From an uncultured Eubacteriales bacterium (lineage in GTDB: Bacteria; Bacillota; Clostridia; Oscillospirales; UBA644): a stretch of 10,377 bases of DNA. Position numbers and translations under genes: made by a program. The stretch spans positions 1 to 10,377 of the forward strand of contig CAKSQP010000047.1 in assembly GCA_934486965.1 (NCBI GenBank), given 5' to 3'. Below the pieces are notes generated by a model, which searched no databases, was not told where the DNA came from, and saw only the letters and a list, made by a program, of their open reading frames with translations. Shown here piece by piece: positions 1 through 7,046 of the stretch (within the stretch, counting starts at the first letter, position 1; each line of letters starts with the position of its first letter).

Positions 1-960
1 CTGCTTTTCTTTCGGATAACGCTTATCAAATCCGTCGTAGACTATTTTCTTCATATAATCGAAGTGCGGAAGTCCGTCCGTCCATTTGAAATAAGGCAGG
101 AAGTAAACTCTGTTTTTCGAGTCGTCTATTTCAGGGAAACAGATATTGCACTGCTCCGCTATCTTTGCGGTATTATCGATAGCCTCGGGAACATATTCGA
201 AGATACTGCGCATTTCGTCTTCCGATTTGAGGTAAAATTCATCGGTCGAAAAGCCCATTCCGTTTTCTTCGTCTATCGTCTTCTGAATCTGAACGCAGAC
301 AAGAACTCTCTGGGCCTTTGCGTCGGATTTTCTCATATAATGGGCGTCGTTCGTTGCAACAAGCGGAATTCCCGTTTCCTTTGAAAGACGAAGTAAACCT
401 TCGTTTACCTTTTTCTGCTCTTCAAGGCCGTGGTCCTGAATCTCAAGATAGTAGTTTCCTTCGCCGAAAATGTCGAGATATTCAAGGGCTACTCTTTTAG
501 CGCCCTCGTAATCGTCGGCAAGCAGTTTTTGAGGAACGTCGCCCGCGAGACAAGCAGAAAGGCAGATAAGGTTCTCGTGATATTTGCGGAGAAGTTCCAT
601 ATCGACTCTCGGTTTGTAATAAAAGCCCTCCATGTTTGCAAAAGAGACCATCTCGATAAGATTGCGGTATCCGTCCATATTTTTGCAGAGAAGCACAAGG
701 TGTCCGCTTGAAGCGTCGTATTCCCTTTCCTTATCGAAACGGGTTCTTGCCGCAGTGTAAACTTCACAGCCGATAATCGGTTTTATTCCCTCTTTTTTAG
801 CGGCTTTATAAAAGTCTATCGTGCCGTACATATTGCCGTGGTCGGTCATGGCACAGGCGGTTTGTCCCATTTCCTTTAGCAGGGGCATCATTTTCTTTAT
901 TTTACACATTCCGTCAAGCAGACTGTATTCGGTATGAACATGGAGATGAACGAATGCCAT
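1..960 (-). CDS. dnaE: DNA polymerase III alpha subunit, N-terminal part (cut by window edge)
   Basis: This is the catalytic subunit of the replicative DNA polymerase; the window holds the first 320 codons, which run off at base 1. I translated it directly. The start reads MAFVHLHVHTEYSLLDG, the hallmark opening of the DnaE PHP domain. PHP metal-site candidates follow in order: H5 and H7, D40-H41 (MTDHGNMYG), E66 (IIGCEVY), H87 (SSGHLVLL), and D205/H207 (ATNDAHYM). These look intact, so the PHP domain may still bind metal, but activity is inference. The polymerase palm, the fingers and the C-terminal OB and tau-binding regions lie outside. A full DnaE is usually about 1,100-1,200 residues. 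The whiA stop and this start share one base (TAATG), and an AGGAAGGA-like SD lies in the end of whiA, so translation is probably coupled. It is DnaE rather than PolC because PHP opens the protein with no OB or exonuclease domain before it. Confidence 0.96.
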   Translation of the reverse strand, partial: MAFVHLHVHTEYSLLDGMCKIKKMMPLLKEMGQTACAMTDHGNMYGTIDFYKAAKKEGIKPIIGCEVYTAARTRFDKEREYDASSGHLVLLCKNMDGYRNLIEMVSFANMEGFYYKPRVDMELLRKYHENLICLSACLAGDVPQKLLADDYEGAKRVALEYLDIFGEGNYYLEIQDHGLEEQKKVNEGLLRLSKETGIPLVATNDAHYMRKSDAKAQRVLVCVQIQKTIDEENGMGFSTDEFYLKSEDEMRSIFEYVPEAIDNTAKIAEQCNICFPEIDDSKNRVYFLPYFKWTDGLPHFDYMKKIVYDGFDKRYPKEKQ

Positions 961-1829
961 TATTTGTTTCCTTCCTTTTGATTCGCGATTTCGGACAGCT
1001 TTTTTATAATTCTGAAGACCTTTGTTTTGGACATCGGCGGCTCACATCTGCTGCCGAGTTGTTCAAGAGTGTCGGTGTCAAACTCTTTTCGCAGTCTTGC
1101 GACGGTCCGGACCTCGTCGCTTTGCAATGCGAGAAGACCTGTGTCTTCAAGGTATTTTATGTTTTTTATTGACGATTCCGCGGCGTCGAGAACTCTGTCG
1201 ATATTCGCGTTATCGCAGTTTGAATGTCGGTTTATATTGTTTCTGAGTTGTTTTTCGATCGCGGCGTTCGCATAGTCGAACATAAAGTCGACAGCGCCTA
1301 TCTCTGCGAGAAAATCCTTTATAACGTCCGCAGAGCGCGTATAGACTATTATTTTTCCGTGTCTTTGCGACTTTTTGAAAACAATGTTTTTTGAAAACAG
1401 AATTTTAAGCAAAAGATCTGCATTTACGTCGGTATAAGTGCGGATTTCCAGCCTGTATTCCCTTTCGGGTGAGGAAACGGCGCCGTCGGCAAGGAAAATC
1501 CCTCTTAGGAACGCGGAAATACAGCAGTCGGAATCAAATTCGCAGAGAAAAGATTTCAGCCCCGTATTGCCGAGTATTTCCGAGACGACTTCCCGTTTCA
1601 GTTCCGAAAAATAAAGTTTCCCGTTTTTTACGATATCCGGCGTTTTATAGGTAAATTCAGAGAAAAGACGGTTAAAGTAAGATAGCAGGTCGGGGTATTC
1701 GGAAGTTATTTTAATATTGCCGTTTTCTGTCGGCAGAAATGCGAGAATACCCGCAACGGTCGCCCGAAGACAACATTTTTTCTGTTTTTTATCAAAAAAC
1801 GAACTTTTCAGATCGAGAGAATACGACAT
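960..1829 (-). CDS. whiA: WhiA family DNA-binding regulator
   Basis: WhiA is a DNA-binding protein that affects sporulation septation in Streptomyces and cell division and chromosome segregation in Bacillus. At 289 residues it is slightly short for the family (about 300-330). The N-terminal WhiA domain is seen at KKCCLRATVAG (about 18-27). A LAGLIDADG-like core follows, with RGIFLADGAVSSPEREYRLE (109-128) and FLAEIGAVDFMFDY (173-186). Then comes the characteristic RNNINRHSNCDNANIDRV (196-213) and a C-terminal helix-turn-helix (about 230-283) with LGSRCEPPMSK. WhiA proteins keep the homing-endonuclease fold but not its cutting activity (family knowledge). The HTH recognition segment reads KTKVFRIIKKL where the family usually has a KSGVNHRLRKL-like stretch, so DNA contacts may differ. 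The start ATG lies 8 nt after the murB stop; its SD (AGGAG) overlaps that TAG. The stop overlaps the dnaE ATG by one base. Confidence 0.93.
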   Translation of the reverse strand: MSYSLDLKSSFFDKKQKKCCLRATVAGILAFLPTENGNIKITSEYPDLLSYFNRLFSEFTYKTPDIVKNGKLYFSELKREVVSEILGNTGLKSFLCEFDSDCCISAFLRGIFLADGAVSSPEREYRLEIRTYTDVNADLLLKILFSKNIVFKKSQRHGKIIVYTRSADVIKDFLAEIGAVDFMFDYANAAIEKQLRNNINRHSNCDNANIDRVLDAAESSIKNIKYLEDTGLLALQSDEVRTVARLRKEFDTDTLEQLGSRCEPPMSKTKVFRIIKKLSEIANQKEGNK

Positions 1830-1837
1830 TTTTTCTC

Positions 1838-2731
1838 CTAATCAATATATCGGATTTCTCTTTCGAGTTTCACTCCGAATTTTTCGTATACTTTTTCCTG
1901 AACCGTTAAAACAAGTTTTTTTACGTCTTCGGACGTCGCCCCGCCGATATTTACAATAAATCCGGAATGCTTAATGCTTACCTGCGCGCCGCCGACAGTG
2001 AAGCCTTTAAGTCCGCATTCGTCTACCATTTTACCGACAAAATATCCCTCGGGACGTTTGAAAACGCTTCCCGCGCTCGGATATTCGAGGGGCTGTGTGG
2101 TTCTCCTTTTTTCGGAAAGTGCCGATATCTCCGCGGTGATTTCCTCAACAGGTTTATTTTCAAACAGAAATTCGGAACATAAAACGACGTCTTCTGCGGT
2201 GAAAACGCTTTTTCTGTAACCGAAAAGATGTTCTGCGTTGTTTATAGAGCGGATAACTCCGTCTGCACCGACATATTCGGTTCTTACAAGAACGTCGGAA
2301 ATGTTTTTCCCGTACGCCCCCGCATTCATTACGACCGCGCCCCCGACAGTTCCCGGTATTCCGCTCGCAAACTCAAAACCGCCGAGCCCCTGCGTTATAC
2401 CGAAAGCCGCGACTCTGGAAAGCGTTGCCCCTGCTTCGGCTGAAATTGTGTTCTCGCCTGTTCTCTTTATTTCCGCCGCCTTTTCGGTAAAGATTATCGG
2501 ATATTCGATATCACGGTCGGGGAAAAGAACGTTCGAGCCCTTACCGAGAACGGTGAATTTTGCGCCGTTATTTTTCAGAAAGCCGATTACGGAAACTATT
2601 TTATCGGTCGTATCCGGAAAAACGGCAACAGAAACGGTCTTCCCTATTCTGAACGTAGAATGTTTTGTAAGAGGTTCGTTTTGCGAAAATTCTATACGGT
2701 TTTCATGTAAAAAAGATATAAAATTATTCAT
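1838..2731 (-). CDS. murB: UDP-N-acetylenolpyruvoylglucosamine reductase MurB
   Basis: MurB is the cytoplasmic flavoenzyme that uses NADPH to reduce UDP-GlcNAc-enolpyruvate to UDP-MurNAc, the second committed step of peptidoglycan synthesis. The 297-residue length is normal. The FAD-binding part shows KHSTFRIGK (23-31), VLGKGSNVLFPD (61-72) and GGFEFASGIPGTVGGAVVMN (117-136). The C-terminal domain shows YRKSVF with the expected catalytic Arg173, SAGSVFKRP with the catalytic Ser222 that protonates the enol, and EIRYI near the end with the expected Glu292. The compact form with GSVFKRP fits type II MurB, as in most Firmicutes. The ATG lies inside the last codons of hprK (8-nt overlap), with AGGA seven bases upstream, so it is probably translated by coupling. 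Placement after hprK is common in Clostridia. Confidence 0.97.
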   Translation of the reverse strand: MNNFISFLHENRIEFSQNEPLTKHSTFRIGKTVSVAVFPDTTDKIVSVIGFLKNNGAKFTVLGKGSNVLFPDRDIEYPIIFTEKAAEIKRTGENTISAEAGATLSRVAAFGITQGLGGFEFASGIPGTVGGAVVMNAGAYGKNISDVLVRTEYVGADGVIRSINNAEHLFGYRKSVFTAEDVVLCSEFLFENKPVEEITAEISALSEKRRTTQPLEYPSAGSVFKRPEGYFVGKMVDECGLKGFTVGGAQVSIKHSGFIVNIGGATSEDVKKLVLTVQEKVYEKFGVKLEREIRYID

Positions 2732-3671
2732 GATTTATCCTGTCAAGAAGTTTTCTGTCAAGTTCTTTTGCGGCATTGTAACCGAGTTTGCGTTGTTTGT
2801 TGTTCATCGCCGCGACTTCGATAATGACAGCAAGGTTTCTTCCGGGTTTTATCGGGACGGTGATACACGGACTTTTATTTCCGAGAATTTCGTAGTATTC
2901 GTCGTCCATTCCGAGCCTGTCGTAAGATTTTTTCTCATTCCACGGCTCAAGTTTTACGACGAGATTTATATTTTCCGTATCTTTTACGGAACCCATACCG
3001 AAAATACGTCTGACGTCGACAATTCCGATACCGCGGAGTTCAATAAGATATCTTATGAGTTCGGGAGCACTTCCGACAAGCGTTTTATTTGAAACCTTTT
3101 TTATTTCAACGGCGTCGTCCGCAACAAGTCTGTGTCCTCTTTTGATAAGTTCGATCGCGGTCTCGCTCTTCCCTATTCCGCTGTCTCCGAGAAGAAGAAC
3201 GCCCTCGCCGTAGACTTCGACCAGAACTCCGTGCAGAGTAAGTCTCGGTGCAAGACTTACGCTTAAAGACCCTATGAGAGAATGCATGACGGTGCAGGTC
3301 GATTCCGAAGACGACAGCAGAGGCACGTTGAAATCGGTTGCGGCTTTTATCATTTCGGGAAGAGGTCTGAGTTTTTCGTCGTTTGCTATGATGAGCGCCG
3401 GAATTCCCGTGACAAAAACATTTGAAATCTTCTTATATATCTCGTCGGAGGAGAAATTCTGAAGATAGGTGTATTCGGTTATTCCGATTATCTGAATTCT
3501 TGTTTCCTCAAAATGGTCAAAATATCCGATAAGCGGAAGCCCCGGGCGGTTTACCCCCGGATTTTTGATTATTACATTTTCTCCGAGTTCCCCCGCTTTT
3601 TCGGGCAGATGAACGACCTTAAGGTTTAGTTCTTCGATTACGGATCGGAGTGTTACGCTCTGTTCAGACAT
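2724..3671 (-). CDS. hprK: HPr kinase/phosphorylase
   Basis: HprK phosphorylates and dephosphorylates a serine (Ser46 in Bacillus) of the PTS carrier HPr, and is the sensor for CcpA-dependent carbon catabolite repression in Firmicutes. With the start chosen here it is 315 residues, the usual size. It shows an N-terminal regulatory domain (1-about 130), RLTLHGVLVEVYG (143-155), the P-loop GDSGIGKSE (162-170), DDAVEI (185-190), the HprK signature ELRGIGIVDVRRIFG (211-225), and PGRNLAVIIEVAAMN near the C-terminus. A longer reading would start at a TTG at 3686, but I reject it: AGGTG lies exactly 7 nt before the ATG at 3671, and the promoter -10 places the transcript start near 3684, leaving too little leader for a TTG there. 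It is the first gene of the hprK-murB-whiA-dnaE block. Neither HPr nor Crh is encoded in the window. Confidence 0.96.
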   Translation of the reverse strand: MSEQSVTLRSVIEELNLKVVHLPEKAGELGENVIIKNPGVNRPGLPLIGYFDHFEETRIQIIGITEYTYLQNFSSDEIYKKISNVFVTGIPALIIANDEKLRPLPEMIKAATDFNVPLLSSSESTCTVMHSLIGSLSVSLAPRLTLHGVLVEVYGEGVLLLGDSGIGKSETAIELIKRGHRLVADDAVEIKKVSNKTLVGSAPELIRYLIELRGIGIVDVRRIFGMGSVKDTENINLVVKLEPWNEKKSYDRLGMDDEYYEILGNKSPCITVPIKPGRNLAVIIEVAAMNNKQRKLGYNAAKELDRKLLDRINHE

Positions 3672-3690
3672 AATTATACACCTCAAATAT

Positions 3691-3719
3691 ATTATACATC
3701 ATCGGACCGAAAAATGCAA
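3691..3719 (-). promoter_or_regulatory. Sigma-A-type promoter for hprK-murB-whiA-dnaE
   Basis: Reading on the minus strand there is TTGCAT (3719-3714), a 17-nt spacer, and a perfect TATAAT (3696-3691). The expected transcript start is near 3684, leaving a leader of only about 12 nt before the hprK ATG. It lies just past the terminator of the preceding operon. Confidence 0.8.
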
Positions 3720-3728
3720 TCGGTTTTG

Positions 3729-3764
3729 AAAAAAAGCCCCGATGAAATTTCATCGGAGCCTTTT
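3729..3764 (-). terminator. Rho-independent terminator after ispH-rpsA
   Basis: On the minus strand, CCGATGAAA and TTTCATCGG form perfect complementary arms, extended by a flanking GC pair. They are followed directly by seven T (3735-3729). It begins 12 bases past the fusion gene's stop codon and separates the two operons. The sequence is almost palindromic, so the loop must be about 4 nt. Confidence 0.92.
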
Positions 3765-3776
3765 GTTTTAGGGAAA

Positions 3777-5777
3777 TTATTCTGCGGTTTCGACCGAAAC
3801 GCCTTCGGGAATGTCTTCTGCTGAAATTTTTTCCTCTTCTTCGGCTGTTTCTTCAACAACGGGCTCTTCGGGGAGAAGCGCTCTTATCGAAAGAGAAACT
3901 TTCTTGTTATCGTAGTCGATCTCGGTAATTTTTGCTTCAACTTCGTCTCCGACGGAAATTACGTCTGCGACATTTGCAACTCTCTTGTTCGAAAGTTGAG
4001 AAATGTGGATAAGACCGTCGATACCCGGAATTACGCTTACGAATGCGCCGTAAGGCATGATTTTGAGAACTTTAACGGTGATGACATCGCCCTCGTTGTA
4101 CTTTTTGATGAGTTCCCAGGGGTTCTCGTCGTCGTTCTTCATCGTAAGGGAGATTTTCTTCGCTTCGGGATCGTAACTCTTGATCTTGACTTTAACTTTG
4201 TCGCCGACTTTGACGTAATCGGTAACGTTCTTTACTCTTGTCCATGCTATATCGGTAACATGAAGAAGACCGTCAGCGCCGCCGATATTGACGAATGCAC
4301 CAAAAGATGTGGTCGAAACAACAGTTCCTTCATATTCTTTGCCGATTTCAATATTGCTCCAGAGTTCTTCTGCGAGTTTCTCTTTTTCTGCAAGAAGAAC
4401 TTCTTTCATAGAGCCGACTATCTTGCGGCGTTTGCCGTCGGTCGTCGATATGATTTCAAATCTGACTTCTTCGCCGACGTATTTGTCGAGTTCTGCATTT
4501 CTTCTGAGAGAAACATGGGACGCAGGGATAAATACGCGGATTCCGGAATAGTTGACGATAAGTCCGCCTTTGACAGCCTCTCTGACTTTTCCGGTAAGGA
4601 CTTCTTTATTGTCCATAGCAGCCTGAAGTTTTTCAAAACTCTTTGCCGCGTCGATCTTTTTCTTGGAAAGAAGCGCCGTGCCTTCGGCATCGTTTACTTT
4701 AACGACGATCGCTTCAACAGTGTCTCCGACTTTGACGGGGTTTTCGTCGTTGTCAAATTCTTCTGCGGGAATAAAGCCGGAATGCTTGCCGCCGAGATCA
4801 ACCTGTACCTCGGTGCCGTTTATAGCACTGACTGTTCCGCTTACACGCTGTCCGTTATGTATAAACATCAACGACTCCTCAAGGGCCTGTGCGAAATCGA
4901 AGTCCTCCTCACTTGCGGTATTTTCCGATACTACATCGAGTATCTTTTCGTTTTCGTTTGCCATATAGTTAATAACCTCCTCGATTGTTTCCGCAGGCGT
5001 TGAAGCACCGCTTGACAATCCTATTTTTTTATAATTGAAAAGTGCTGGCATATCTTCTTTTCGTTCTATTTTAACCGTCTTGCAGTACTGCGAGGCGATC
5101 TCATATAGCTTGTTTGTGTTGGAACTGTTTTTTCCGCCGATAACAACGAAAAAATCGCTCTCTTTCGCAAGGTCCTCGACTTGCTTCTGTCTTACGGACG
5201 TAGCGTCGCAGACAGTATCTTTAACCGTAATATACGGGTTTTTCGCGGCTTTTGCGGCAAGTTTGTCAAACACTTTTTTATTGAACGTCGTTTGAGAGAC
5301 CATAACCGTCGGTTTGTCAAGATTTTTAAGGACCGCGTCGAGTTCTTCCTCTGTTTTGACTATAAAACATTCTTCGGGACAGTGGCCGCGTATACCTTCG
5401 ACTTCGGGGTGATTTTTGTCCCCGACGACGATAACCGACGAATGTGAAGAAACGATATTATGTATGAGCCGAACTCTCGGACAGGTCATATCGAAAACCG
5501 TAAGTCCCGAATTTTTGAGAATATCAACGGTAGCTTTCGGCAATCCGTGAGTTCTGATGAAAACCCGCGAACCCTTGGGAATTTTGCTTATATCTTCTTC
5601 AATAAAGACATTGCGCTTGCGAAGAGTGTTGTTAACGTCGGGATTATGTACTATTTCGCCGAAAGTATATATCGGCGACGGATCTTTTTCAAGTTCTTTG
5701 TAAAGAGCCTCAACGGTCCTTTTTACTCCGAAACAGAAACCTATCTGCTCCGTTGTTCTGATTATCGGTTTATTCAA
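3777..5777 (-). CDS. ispH-rpsA: Bifunctional IspH (HMBPP reductase) - ribosomal protein S1 fusion
   Basis: One 666-residue reading frame joins two proteins. Residues 1 to about 280 are IspH, the 4Fe-4S enzyme that reduces HMBPP to IPP and DMAPP in the last step of the MEP isoprenoid pathway. The three cluster cysteines are present (C15 in GFCFGV, C99 in MTCPRV, C190 in TVCDAT), as are substrate-pocket residues H44, H123 with E126 (HPEVEG), T163-T164, S218-S219-N220 and S259. From about 306 come four S1 RNA-binding domains (about 308-374, 391-456, 478-547, 562-632), then an acidic tail (637-666). The fusion is known in Clostridia. The start is TTG at 5777; no in-frame ATG precedes the first cluster cysteine, and AAGG lies about 9 nt upstream. 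It overlaps the plsC end by 8 nt. A strong SD and ATG inside the gene (M272, base 4964) could also yield a free 395-residue S1. Confidence 0.95.
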   Translation of the reverse strand: MNKPIIRTTEQIGFCFGVKRTVEALYKELEKDPSPIYTFGEIVHNPDVNNTLRKRNVFIEEDISKIPKGSRVFIRTHGLPKATVDILKNSGLTVFDMTCPRVRLIHNIVSSHSSVIVVGDKNHPEVEGIRGHCPEECFIVKTEEELDAVLKNLDKPTVMVSQTTFNKKVFDKLAAKAAKNPYITVKDTVCDATSVRQKQVEDLAKESDFFVVIGGKNSSNTNKLYEIASQYCKTVKIERKEDMPALFNYKKIGLSSGASTPAETIEEVINYMANENEKILDVVSENTASEEDFDFAQALEESLMFIHNGQRVSGTVSAINGTEVQVDLGGKHSGFIPAEEFDNDENPVKVGDTVEAIVVKVNDAEGTALLSKKKIDAAKSFEKLQAAMDNKEVLTGKVREAVKGGLIVNYSGIRVFIPASHVSLRRNAELDKYVGEEVRFEIISTTDGKRRKIVGSMKEVLLAEKEKLAEELWSNIEIGKEYEGTVVSTTSFGAFVNIGGADGLLHVTDIAWTRVKNVTDYVKVGDKVKVKIKSYDPEAKKISLTMKNDDENPWELIKKYNEGDVITVKVLKIMPYGAFVSVIPGIDGLIHISQLSNKRVANVADVISVGDEVEAKITEIDYDNKKVSLSIRALLPEEPVVEETAEEEEKISAEDIPEGVSVETAE
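4962..4981 (-). promoter_or_regulatory. Internal Shine-Dalgarno and ATG at the IspH/S1 junction
   Basis: On the minus strand AGGAGG (4981-4976, within GAGGAGGTT) is followed 11 nt later by an in-frame ATG (4964-4962), codon 272 of the fusion. Translation from here would read MANENEKILDVV and give all four S1 domains and the acidic tail, 395 residues, without any IspH sequence. The SD is a complete consensus; the spacing is a little long but workable. Use in the cell is inference. Confidence 0.6.
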
Positions 5778-6351
5778 GGCTGTAAACCTTTTCCATCAGA
5801 TCTCTGCTGACCTTTACATAATCTTCGGAAGTTGCGTCTGTAACCCCGAGTTCGTCCCATTTTATCGGTTTGCCGACTATAACGTCAATGCTGTTGAAAA
5901 GCAGGAATTTTCTTTTGTATTTCAAATGAACGGGCTGGACTGTGGTCTTTGTTTTATATGCGATCATCGCAAACCCGCCTTTGGGGTCGGAGACCTTGCC
6001 GTTCCTTATTCGCGTACCTTCGGGGAAAATTCCGAGGACTCCGCCGCTTTTAAGTATCTTAAACGCCGTTTTTATCGCCGCAAGGTCGTTGCCGTCGCGA
6101 TCGACCGGAAATGCCTGATATGCTTTTACCGCTTTTCTTACAACAGGCGTTTCAAAAAGGCTCTTTTTTGCCATAAACCGGATAACGCGGTCAAACGCCG
6201 CGCTTATTAAAAATACGTCGCAGTCGGAAAAGTGATTTGCATAAACGATCAGCGGTCCGTCGGTCACTACGTTCTCAAGACCCTTGAAACGGGTCCTGTT
6301 GAAGACCTTGAAATAAAACCTGAAAAATGCCCTTGCAAGACGGTATACCAT
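5770..6351 (-). CDS. plsC: 1-acyl-sn-glycerol-3-phosphate acyltransferase (PlsC/LPLAT family)
   Basis: This is a membrane-associated acyltransferase that adds the second acyl chain to lysophosphatidic acid, making phosphatidic acid, the precursor of all phospholipids. At 193 residues it is a short but normal Firmicute PlsC. The family blocks are present in order: NHFSDCD (39-45, the catalytic H-x4-D with H40 and D45), FPVDRDG (81-87, block II with R85), FPEGTRIRNG (109-118, block III) and VQPVHLKY (138-145, block IV-like). The N-terminus is basic and aromatic (RLARAFFRFYFKVFNR), which fits peripheral or interfacial membrane binding. The ATG follows the cmk stop after three bases, with an AGGTGG SD formed by the last cmk codons. 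The end overlaps the TTG start of ispH-rpsA. The cmk-plsC-ispH order is common in Clostridia. Acyl-donor preference (acyl-ACP or acyl-CoA) cannot be read from the sequence. Confidence 0.94.
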   Translation of the reverse strand: MVYRLARAFFRFYFKVFNRTRFKGLENVVTDGPLIVYANHFSDCDVFLISAAFDRVIRFMAKKSLFETPVVRKAVKAYQAFPVDRDGNDLAAIKTAFKILKSGGVLGIFPEGTRIRNGKVSDPKGGFAMIAYKTKTTVQPVHLKYKRKFLLFNSIDVIVGKPIKWDELGVTDATSEDYVKVSRDLMEKVYSLE

Positions 6352-6354
6352 TTT

Positions 6355-7029
6355 TTATCCACCTAATTTTTCGGAAATAATCTTCATTGCGGCGTTCAGA
6401 GTGTCTTCCTGTCTGAAACCGGAATTATCAAGAGTTATCGCGTCTTCGGCTTTTTTTAACGGTGCCGCGGCTCTTGTGCTGTCCTGACGGTCTCTCTGCT
6501 CTATAAGACGAAGCGTTTCCGCATAGTCGGAAGCCATACCCGACGCTATCTGTTCTTCGTGACGTCTTAATGCTCTGTCTTCGGCGGACGCCGTAAGAAA
6601 AATTTTAACGTCGGCGTTCGGTAAGATAACGGTGCCTACGTCTCTGCCGTCCATGACGATATCGTATTCGGAAGCGATATTTCTCTGGCAGTCGAGAAGG
6701 AAATTTCTCACTTCGGGTATTGCCGAAACGGTCGACGCCGCCATTGAAACTTCCTTGGTCCTTATTTTGTCGGTAACGTCGCTGCCGTTTACGAAAACGT
6801 GCTGTACGCCGTCTATGTGCCTGAAAGACAGTTCGATCTCGCGAAGTTTATCTTTTACTTTGCCGGTATCCGCAGGGTCTATCCCCGCAGAGAGCATAAA
6901 GTATCCGATACCTCTGTAAAGAGCGCCCGTATCGACGTATATATAGCCGAAGTGCTTTGCTATGTTTTTTGCAAGACTGCTTTTTCCTGCACCCGACGGT
7001 CCGTCGATTGCAATGTTTACCCTTTTCAA
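6355..7029 (-). CDS. cmk: (d)CMP kinase
   Basis: Cytidylate kinase uses ATP to phosphorylate CMP and dCMP, recycling the CMP released by lipid and RNA turnover and supplying CDP/dCDP. The 224 residues match bacterial CMK. Visible motifs are the P-loop GPSGAGKS (10-17), DTGALYRG (33-40), MDGRDVGTVILPNAD (126-140, CMP-binding Arg and Asp), RALRRHEEQ (152-160, lid) and RDRQDSTRAAAPL (179-191). The start is a TTG at 7029. No ATG or GTG lies in frame nearby, and family members begin with a short residue run before IAIDGP, which matches this start. The candidate SD is GGAG about 11 nt upstream, so initiation may be modest. It lies 17 nt after the flavoprotein stop and 3 nt before plsC. CMP is released when CDP-diacylglycerol is used, so its pairing with plsC makes metabolic sense. 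Confidence 0.95.
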   Translation of the reverse strand: MKRVNIAIDGPSGAGKSSLAKNIAKHFGYIYVDTGALYRGIGYFMLSAGIDPADTGKVKDKLREIELSFRHIDGVQHVFVNGSDVTDKIRTKEVSMAASTVSAIPEVRNFLLDCQRNIASEYDIVMDGRDVGTVILPNADVKIFLTASAEDRALRRHEEQIASGMASDYAETLRLIEQRDRQDSTRAAAPLKKAEDAITLDNSGFRQEDTLNAAMKIISEKLGG

Positions 7030-7046
7030 AATGTTAATCGCTCCGT

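Noticed and set aside
2238..3092. A 284-codon plus-strand frame spanning the murB-hprK overlap.
   Set aside because: It is antisense to two intact enzymes, has no recognisable domain, and crosses a gene boundary. It is a shadow frame.
3672..3686. A TTG start for hprK five codons upstream.
   Set aside because: The ATG at 3671 has AGGTG at 7 nt, and the promoter position leaves almost no leader before the TTG.
3996..5003. A 335-codon open frame on the plus strand opposite the S1 part of ispH-rpsA.
   Set aside because: It mirrors a well-supported gene, and its translation shows no motif and a composition expected from reverse-reading acidic, Lys-rich S1 codons. Few TTA, CTA and TCA codons in the real gene explain the lack of stops.
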